Positions 22,411-28,484 of a stretch of DNA of 28,484 nucleotides are shown here, piece by piece. This DNA comes from CAZAKZ01 sp964485695 (GTDB lineage: Bacteria; Planctomycetota; JAFGQW01). The stretch spans positions 1 to 28,484 of the forward strand of contig CAZAKZ010000067.1 in NCBI GenBank assembly GCA_964485695.1. The letters are read 5' to 3'. The notes under the pieces are model-generated. The model did not search any database. It saw only the letters and a list, made by a program, of their open reading frames with translations, and was not told the DNA's origin. The position numbers were made by a program, and so were the translations under genes. Position 1 is the stretch's first letter. Each line of letters opens with the position of its first letter.

Positions 22411-23673
22411 TCAGGGGAGAGTCAAGCCGACCGGATCTGCGATGATACCGATGCTGTTCTTGTGCACAACAAGACATTGGATCCACACCCTGAGACCCCC
22501 GAGCGAGCCCAGGCTGCTCACGTCAAGGGCCGCCCTGGCTTCCCCCCTGGAATCCAGCTCGAGAGGGCCGGGATTGAACAAGTTCCCGAGCAGGTTGTTC
22601 ACCGAGAGAAAAGTCAACGCATCCGGGGCGAGGTTGATGACCCGGCCGTCAGGCAGCTGGACTCCCGGCCGCACGCCGGAGTATCCGAGGCCCAGGGCGT
22701 AGTTCTCGCCGGCGTCCCATGGGAAGCTGAGGTGGATGGTCCACGCACCGGGTCCGGTCTTCGTGGTTGCGACGTTTCGGCCGCGGTAGAACTCCAGTTC
22801 CCGCTTGATGATCGTATCGTAGGCAAGGGTCACCGAGGTGACGACTCTCGTGGCGAGGTCGGTGTAGTAAAGGTGATTCTTGTACATGCTGACGATGCGG
22901 GAGCGGGGGGCGCTGGCCCGGTCGAAGGCCATGGCATAGTAATGCGCCGTGGAAGCCGGTGTGATCGACGTAGCGCGGGGAGAGCCTTTCTTCACCTGGT
23001 AATAGTGCCCAAAGCTGCCGATGTACCAGTCACCGGTTCGGATGTCCTGGGAAATGGAATACCTCGCGCTGATACCTGACCGTACGAGAGTGTTGACCAC
23101 ACCGTTGTCATCGACCTGCAGGAAGAGTCCGCTTACAACGTCGGCGGATTCCATGAGAGTATACATGCCGTTGTCGATGTCGATCTCCAGGCCGCCGTAC
23201 CAGTATACCTTCCGGGGGGCAGTGGCGAGGGTGGTGAGTTTCCCGAGCGAGTACTTGAACAGGCCGTAGACCCGAACCGTGGTCGGCGACGTCGTGGCTG
23301 CGTACATGTTGGTAAACACCAGGTCGCCGTCCTGATTCATGATCAGGTCACGCGGGTGATAGAGCGTCACCGGATCTCCCTTCAGGAGCGTGGTGACAGC
23401 CAGAGAGGTCAGGTCGAGGTTGAAGATTCCCCCCGTGGTGTCCACCCCGTTGCAGAACCAGAGGGAACGGTTGTCGGCGTCCATGGCCATACCCATGATA
23501 TTGTTGAATGCTGTGGGGGCGGCGTAGAGGGTGGTGACAGCACCGCTGCCTTCGGCAAGATGCAGATGATTTCCGCTGCCGATGTATTTTGCATGGTGAA
23601 CCTGAGCGAAGCTCATGCCGGAAAGCAGAATCAGGCAAGAAACTACAGTAAAAATCATCTCTTGTTTTGCCAC
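22411..23673 (-). CDS. Secreted beta-propeller with shared C-terminal domain (paralogue of 20334-21611 protein)
   Basis: The protein has 420 residues with a signal peptide (MIFTVVSCLILLSGMSFA). Blade-like strands include NIMGMAMDADNRSLWFCNG, IFNLDLTSLAVTTLL, RDLIMNQDGDLVFTNMY, YGGLEIDIDNGMYTL and IVSMYKNHLYYTDLAT. The C-terminal domain starts near 300 (GAWTIHLSFPWDAGENYALG), includes GVRPGVQLPDGRVINLAPD and GEARAALDVS, and ends DPVGLTLP. Similarity of this part and overall size to the 20334-21611 protein points to duplication. GTG 23673 is favoured by AGGAG seven to eight nt upstream; ATG 23658 is the alternative. Its promoter region (23674-23839) is shared with the divergent membrane protein gene and contains a threefold tandem repeat. 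Function unknown. Confidence 0.85.
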   Translation of the reverse strand: MAKQEMIFTVVSCLILLSGMSFAQVHHAKYIGSGNHLHLAEGSGAVTTLYAAPTAFNNIMGMAMDADNRSLWFCNGVDTTGGIFNLDLTSLAVTTLLKGDPVTLYHPRDLIMNQDGDLVFTNMYAATTSPTTVRVYGLFKYSLGKLTTLATAPRKVYWYGGLEIDIDNGMYTLMESADVVSGLFLQVDDNGVVNTLVRSGISARYSISQDIRTGDWYIGSFGHYYQVKKGSPRATSITPASTAHYYAMAFDRASAPRSRIVSMYKNHLYYTDLATRVVTSVTLAYDTIIKRELEFYRGRNVATTKTGPGAWTIHLSFPWDAGENYALGLGYSGVRPGVQLPDGRVINLAPDALTFLSVNNLLGNLFNPGPLELDSRGEARAALDVSSLGSLGGLRVWIQCLVVHKNSIGIIADPVGLTLP

Positions 23674-23718
23674 GGAGCTCTCCTCTTCTGATGTGCCGGC
23701 TCCTGGACGAGGAATCTC

Positions 23719-23760
23719 GAGACACAGTGCCTAGAGACAGTGCCTAGAGACACAGTGCAA
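23719..23760 (+). repeat. Three-copy short tandem repeat in a divergent promoter region
   Basis: Units of 15, 13 and 14 nt with the core GAGACA(CA)GTGC: GAGACACAGTGCCTA, GAGACAGTGCCTA, GAGACACAGTGCAA. It begins 46 nt upstream of the propeller gene start at 23673 and about 80 nt upstream of the start at 23840. It could be an operator array or a slipped-strand repeat. Confidence 0.75.
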
Positions 23761-23839
23761 TGATCCAACTCTCAAATATTCTCGAGTTTGTCCACAGGCT
23801 ACTATAGGATATTGAGAATTCAGTGGACAGAGATAATCC

Positions 23840-25516
23840 ATGAGCAGACGCGCTTTCCCCCTGGTCCTCCTGGCCCTGCTGGTTTCGAGTCTGGCCGTTG
23901 TCGTCCTCCTTGTGGTGCAGGACCAAGGCCTGCCCCCCGACGACCTCGACGGCCCGACCGGGACGTCGGCGGCTGGAGCCACCCGGGAGGATACGCCGGA
24001 ATCGCGGCCGACCGGCCCGGCGAGGAAATCCCACTCCCCTCCTTCGCGGGATCCCCCCCGGATGCAATCCCGCCTCGTCCTCCGGGTCGGCTGGCTCGGC
24101 ACTCGACCGTTCGGAGCCCCCGGCCCCGAGCGGGAGGCAAACCTGGAATCGCCTCCCTTTCCCCCCTTCCCGAAGGACCGCATCGTGGTCCAGGAAATCC
24201 GGGTCAAGGGCCTCAAGCCCGTGAAGATGAGGGTGAGGCACGGACCGCCCTGGGGAACCCGCGAGTTTCTGCCCGTGGACGAGGAGGGCCGCACCTTTCG
24301 CCTGGAAGACCCCTTTGGCGGCCGCTGCCCCCGCATCCTCGAGTTCTTCCTCGAGGGGAAGCGTTCCCGGGTGGAGCGCTACCTGGAAGAGGGTAATAGA
24401 CCGGTCACCTTCACCCTCGGCGAGCCGGGAATCCTGGAGGGACGCATCCTCGACTTCAAGGGTGAACCTATACCCGGGTTCGTGGAGGTGGACGGTCTGA
24501 AGGCCCAGGCGGATTTCAACGGCAACTTCACCCTCAGAGGCGTCCGGGCGGGAAAGGCCGTGGCCCGATTCGCTGCCGTGAAGAACGCCTGGACCCGACA
24601 CATCCTGGCCTGCCCGGGAGGACCCCACGAGATCCGACTTTCCGCCGGGGCCGACCTGGGTCTACGGATCGTGGTGCCCGAGAGCTTCCTCCCCCTGCAG
24701 GTGCCCGTCTGGACCTGTGCGGTGCCCTCGGGCGGGTTCACCGTGCCGGCGACCTTTCCGCCGGAAATCGCCTACCACCGCGAGACCCGGAGCGCTTCCG
24801 TCAATTTCGACAACCTGCCCCGGGACTTCAGCGGTATCGTGGTCTTCTGGCATCCCCGCCTGGCCACGGCCATCCTCGAGGTGACCGCGCTGCGCTCCCA
24901 CACCGCCTCCCTGCGCCTCGAGTCCAGAGCCGTGGTCTCCGGATCGGTCCTGGACGCGGTCACCCGCAAGCCCATCCAGGGCTTCCAGGTCACGACCTCG
25001 GCCGACGAAACCACCTTGCACGAGATGCTGGCGGCCCGGAACCTGGCCCTTGCCCCGCACCATCGCTGGGTCCAGCCGCCTCCCTACCTGGGTCAGAAAC
25101 TGGTGGCGGTGGATCCAAAGCCCGCCACCGGGAGGTCCTTCGAGATCCTGGCCGATCCGGCGCTCAAACGCATCGGGATCAAGGTGGAAGCCCCCGGGTA
25201 CCTGCCCCAGGTGATGGAGGGAATCCAGCTCATGGGTGTGCGGGACCTGTTGTTCGCCCTCGACCGGATCCCGATCCTGGAAGGGGCCGCCCTCACCCTG
25301 AAACTCCCTCCCTCCCCTCCCGGCGGGTGGGGAAACCTCGGAGTGGAAGGGCTAAGGAGGGGAACCGCCACCGTGAGGGCCGACCGGGAAGAGGTGCGTT
25401 TCACCGGACTTCCTCCGGGCCTCTACCATTTCGCCCTCCCCGGCCTCGAGGGCTGCACTCCTCTGCAGGTCAATATTATTGCGGGCTCCGACCGGATCCT
25501 GGAATTTCCGGAATAG
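23840..25516 (+). CDS. Membrane-anchored protein with carboxypeptidase-regulatory-like domains
   Basis: The protein has 558 residues. One N-terminal signal-anchor helix (about 5-28, LVLLALLVSSLAVVVLLVV) is followed by a Pro/Gly/Thr-rich linker (30-75) and a large periplasmic region. At least two segments resemble the transthyretin-like carboxypeptidase-regulatory fold: ILEGRILDFKGEPIPGFVEVDG to GNFTLRGVRAGKA (about 203-245), and VVSGSVLDAVTRKPIQGFQV (about 360-380). A final one ends in LPPGLYHFALPGLEG. These domains usually build stalks or bind sugars and have no catalytic role. It does not carry the shared C-terminal domain of its neighbours. There is no strong ribosome site before ATG 23840. 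GTCCAC (23790-23795) and GTGGAC (23823-23828) form an inverted repeat in its promoter region. Specific function unknown. Confidence 0.75.
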   Translation: MSRRAFPLVLLALLVSSLAVVVLLVVQDQGLPPDDLDGPTGTSAAGATREDTPESRPTGPARKSHSPPSRDPPRMQSRLVLRVGWLGTRPFGAPGPEREANLESPPFPPFPKDRIVVQEIRVKGLKPVKMRVRHGPPWGTREFLPVDEEGRTFRLEDPFGGRCPRILEFFLEGKRSRVERYLEEGNRPVTFTLGEPGILEGRILDFKGEPIPGFVEVDGLKAQADFNGNFTLRGVRAGKAVARFAAVKNAWTRHILACPGGPHEIRLSAGADLGLRIVVPESFLPLQVPVWTCAVPSGGFTVPATFPPEIAYHRETRSASVNFDNLPRDFSGIVVFWHPRLATAILEVTALRSHTASLRLESRAVVSGSVLDAVTRKPIQGFQVTTSADETTLHEMLAARNLALAPHHRWVQPPPYLGQKLVAVDPKPATGRSFEILADPALKRIGIKVEAPGYLPQVMEGIQLMGVRDLLFALDRIPILEGAALTLKLPPSPPGGWGNLGVEGLRRGTATVRADREEVRFTGLPPGLYHFALPGLEGCTPLQVNIIAGSDRILEFPE

Positions 25517-25712
25517 GGGAGCCCATCAATATCATCTCCAAAGTATTCTCAGGAAATGCCGCATCTTTCCCGCTCGAACCGAGTTGAATCCCCCGTGGCT
25601 CGGCAAGTCCAGTTTGAGACCGCCGACAAGGGATGGTATCTCGGCCCCGGATGGTATTAAATGGGATGACCCGTCCATCAAAAGGACGCCCCTGAATGAG
25701 GAGGAACCCGTG

Positions 25713-28107
25713 ATGTCCTTGACCCGTTCTCCGGCGCTCGTGGTGCTGGCCTCGATGGTGCTCTGCACTCCCCTGGCCGGCCAGAACCTGTTCGACCTGG
25801 TCCAGGTCCGCGACTTCTACTTCACCTTCAAGCAGGCGAACTGGAAGACGGACCTGTTCAACACCCGCTATACCAAGCAGGACATCAAGGCCGACCTCCG
25901 GGTGGACAACGTCACCTATACCGACGTGGGGCATGCGCGTCAAGGGCAATACCTCGGCCCGGGTCCAGGGCGACAAGAAGCCGTTCAACCTGTCCATGGA
26001 CTCGTTCAAGCCCGAACAGCGCCTCTACGGCTTCAAGACCCTCAACCTGAACAACGGCTACGTGGATCCGACCTTCACCCGCGAGACCCTCACCTACGCC
26101 CTGTTCCATGACTACATCCCCACGCCCCGGTTCACCTACATCCGCGTCCACCTCAACAACAACTACTGGGGCCTCTACATCATGGTGGAGCAGATCAACA
26201 AGGATTTCCTGCGGGCGTGGTTCGACGACGAGGACGGCTGCCGCTACAAGGGCGACCCGCCCTCGGGCGCCAAGCTCAACAGCGCGACCCTCGTATACAG
26301 GGGCACCTCCCCGAGCAGCTACTACAACTACTACGAGATCAAGACACCTACTCACCCCAACGCCTGGATCGACCTGGTCACCTGCATCGACAAGCTGAAC
26401 AACACCACCGTGAACTTCAAGGACGTGATCCAGAAATACGTCAACGTGGACCGGGCGCTCTGGTACCTCGCCGTGTGCAACGTCATCCACAACATGGACA
26501 GCTACTGCGGCGGAGGACACAACTACTACATGTACTTCAATCCCGCGGATGGACGCATGAACATGCTGCCCTGGGACGCCAACATGAGCTTCGCCAGCTT
26601 CGGCGGCGGCTCGAGCCCCCACCGCCTCTCTCCCTGGGACCGTTCCACATCCACATCGCGTCCTCTCATCCGGAAGCTGTTCGAGGTGTCGGAGTTCCGT
26701 GAAATCTACCTGGCTCACATCCGCACCATCCTGGATGAATGGTACACCTGGGACACGAAGCTGGGGGTGCTCAACAAGCAGTTCCAGGACCTGATCCGGG
26801 CCGCGGCCCAGGCCGATCCCAACCGCCTCTACTCCTACACCGACTTCGACCGGAACGTCACCCAGGACGTATGGCTGGGATCCAGGACGTCGAGGGGGCT
26901 GAAGCCGCTCACCGACAACCGGCGCAGCTACCTGACGTCGCATCCCGACATCAACAAGCCGACGCCCACCCTGGAGAACCTCGCCTACTGGCCCCCGAAG
27001 CCACTCCCCAGCGAAGAGGTATGGGTCACCGTCAAGACCGGAGGATCGGTTGCGATCCAGTCAGTGTCGCTCCGCACCTCCATCGTCGGAGCCTTCAAGG
27101 ACAGCCCCATGTACGACGACGGCAAACACAACGACGGTCAGGCCAACGACGGAATCTACGGCGGCTCCTTCAAGGCCGGGACCCCGGGCGACACCACCCG
27201 GTTCTACGTCCTGGCCACCAACACGGCCGGCACCGTGCGCCTCTTCCCCCGACGAGCCGAGCACGAGACTCCGTCCGTCCGAACCCTGGGCGGCCCGCCG
27301 CAGGGGCCCGTGGTCCTGAACGAGGTGCTGGCCGACAACGACACCGGCGACCGGGACGAGATGGGTGAATACGAGGACTGGATCGAGGTCCACAACCGCG
27401 GCACCACGGCCTACGACCTCTCGGGCCACTATCTCTCGGACAACTTGAGCAACAAGACCAAGTGGAAGTTCCCCGTCAGCACCTCCATCCCGGCCGGCGG
27501 CTTCCTCCGGATCTGGGCCGACAACGAGCCCACCGAGGGGCCGCTGCACGCCACCTTCAAGCTGAGCGGCGACGGCGAGGAGGTGGCGCTCTTCGACACC
27601 GACGCCCGACAGAACGCGCTCCTGGACGTCATCTTCTTCGGCGACCAGAAGGGCGACCGGTCCTTCGGCCGCGTTCCGGACGCGGGCCCCAATCTCTTCT
27701 ACATCTGGACCCCCACGGGCAGCGGTCCCCTCACCGGCACGGGCACGAGCAGCCTCAACTTCGCCCGCTACGACGCCAGGCAGTCGGGCAGCCCCGCCGA
27801 TCTGAAGCTCAAGGGCAGCGGTACGGCCAAGGTGGCCGGACAGTTCTCGGTGGCCATCAGCGGCGGTCCCCCGTCCGGAGTCGCCCTGCTGGGAATCTCC
27901 CTCGGCGTCGCCGCCGTGGATCTGGGCCCCATCGGCACCCTGGCCATCGATCCGACCCGGTTCTTCTTCCTGGTGCTTCCCCTGAACGCTACCGGTGAGG
28001 CCACCCTCACCCTGACGGCGCCGAGCGCCTTTGCGGGCTTGACCTTCTACCTCCAGGCAGCGGAAAAGGACCTCAGCAACGCCCTGGCCGTGCGGATCTC
28101 GCCATGA
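25713..28107 (+). CDS. Secreted CotH-kinase-like protein with lamin-tail and shared C-terminal domains, single frameshift near 25930
   Basis: The gene starts at ATG 25713 (AGGAGG 8 nt upstream) with a signal peptide (MSLTRSPALVVLASMVLCTPLAG) and the CotH N-terminus (VRDFYFTFKQANW, IKADLRVDNVTYTDVG). The frame then shifts at the G run 25928-25931: deleting one G joins it exactly to MRVKGNTSARVQGDKKPF, giving about 797 residues. Without the correction, only a 724-residue frame from 25933, without export signal, remains. The CotH domain has NVIHNMDSY, HNYYMYFNP and MLPWDANMSF, resembling the atypical kinase of spore-coat CotH. Next come a D-D-G-x-H-x-D-G loop domain (YDDGKHNDGQANDGIYGG), a lamin-tail domain (VVLNEVLADN to DWIEVHNRG) and the shared C-terminal domain (GEATLTLTAP, ending NALAVRISP). 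Whether the shift is a sequencing error or a real mutation cannot be told. Confidence 0.85.
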
Positions 28108-28222
28108 TGAATCAGGCGGTGGCCGATCCAGCTCCGGCCGTGGATCGAGCATGGACATATGACCGGAATCCGCGAAGTCCGCCTCGCATGATTGCGGCGG
28201 CGCTTTTCCTGTGGTAGCGACA

Positions 28223-28282
28223 GCGTGGCGGGCGGGCTCACGAGCACGTCCATCACCGGCGCCCTGAGCGAGCCCGCCACGC
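28223..28282. repeat. Inverted repeat with 11-bp perfect arms
   Basis: GCGTGGCGGGC (28223-28233) and GCCCGCCACGC (28272-28282) are perfect complements. GCTC (28236-28239) and GAGC (28266-28269) extend the stem inward. GGCGGGCTC (28231-28239) can instead pair with GAGCCCGCC (28270-28278), giving an alternative register. Confidence 0.7.
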
Positions 28283-28375
28283 GCTACCTGTTGCGGGTCG
28301 TATGGCTGTTTCCCTTTATAGCGTGCCTGGGTGTGGCCGGTGCGATCCGGACGAGGACCTCCCACAGGTAACTCC

Positions 28376-28412
28376 AAAAAAGCGCGCGATGCGCGTCCAC
28401 CGCGCATCGCGC
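28376..28412 (-). terminator. Strong Rho-independent terminator, leftward
   Basis: A perfect 12-bp GC-rich stem, GCGCGATGCGCG (28384-28395) and CGCGCATCGCGC (28401-28412), with a 5-nt loop. On the minus strand it is followed after 2 nt by T6 (28381-28376). It ends transcription coming from the right, from a gene outside the window. Confidence 0.85.
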
Positions 28413-28484
28413 CCTGAAATGATACCTGCAGAGTAACTACTCACCCCATAAGAGTCCATAAAATCGATTCAGCCCCACCATAAC

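Larger units (their letters stand above)
28108..28484. other. Intergenic tail after the CotH gene
   Basis: About 375 nt with no recognisable gene. It holds a long inverted repeat (28223-28282), a leftward intrinsic terminator (28376-28412) and, at most, a 48-codon frame from GTG 28225 to TAA 28371 with one hydrophobic segment (LLRVVWLFPFIACLGVAGA). That frame overlaps the inverted repeat and has no ribosome site, so it is not called as a gene. The terminator implies a leftward gene beyond the right edge. Confidence 0.5.

Noticed and set aside
28225..28371. Short frame with one hydrophobic segment after the CotH gene
   Set aside because: GTG start without ribosome site, overlaps a strong inverted repeat; not enough to call a gene.
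27061..28407. 448-codon frame on the minus strand opposite the CotH gene
   Set aside because: Antisense shadow; begins inside the terminator stem and shows no protein motif.

Overview
This is a GC-rich (roughly 60-65 %) chromosomal window from a Gram-negative-type bacterium. No rRNA, tRNA or ribosomal protein genes are present for placement. The large secreted beta-propeller, FG-GAP and CotH/lamin-tail proteins with a shared C-terminal domain, the ECF sigma genes and the style of RibBA suggest an uncultured Planctomycetota-like lineage. Acidobacteriota or Myxococcota cannot be excluded. I see no phage, insertion sequence, CRISPR array or integrase.

Layout, left to right. (1) 1-1565: the 3' part of a secreted concanavalin-fold protein and a small GspG-like protein, both on +. 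(2) 6818-1567, minus strand: CDP-alcohol phosphatidyltransferase, NodU/CmcH-type carbamoyltransferase and polysaccharide deacetylase, which look like a glycan or lipid tailoring cluster, then a Nudix hydrolase and a MntA/HepT toxin-antitoxin pair. (3) 7342-9375, +: a stand-alone ClpP and a bifunctional RibBA. (4) 9540-14929, +: a tight six-gene run of ECF sigma factor, membrane anti-sigma-like protein, LTxxQ-like periplasmic protein, GspL (PilM-PilN)-like protein, GspM/PilO-like protein and a secreted C69-family Ntn hydrolase. (5) 18134-14956, minus: a promoter and cobalamin riboswitch, a secreted YVTN/YncE-type beta-propeller, a BtuF-like lipoprotein and a dCMP deaminase. (6) 18154-28107: four further large secreted or surface proteins (FG-GAP propeller, two paralogous NHL/YncE-like propellers and a CotH-lamin-tail protein with a frameshift), one lipoprotein and one membrane-anchored carboxypeptidase-regulatory-like protein. 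(7) 28108-28484: an intergenic tail with a strong leftward terminator.

The most interesting system is the B12-riboswitch operon. A sigma-70-like promoter starts transcription at the aptamer P1 stem. The leader ends in a hairpin that masks the Shine-Dalgarno sequence of a secreted beta-propeller gene, which is followed 10 nt later by btuF. BtuG of Bacteroides is a surface beta-propeller that captures cobalamin, so this looks like an independent BtuG-like B12 capture module. A second theme is that six secreted proteins of unrelated architecture end in the same kind of about 100-120 residue beta-rich domain, closing with a short N/D-x-x-x-hydrophobic motif. This may be a sorting or anchoring domain. 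The ECF-linked GspL/GspM pair in the same window is a possible, unproven, part of the export route.
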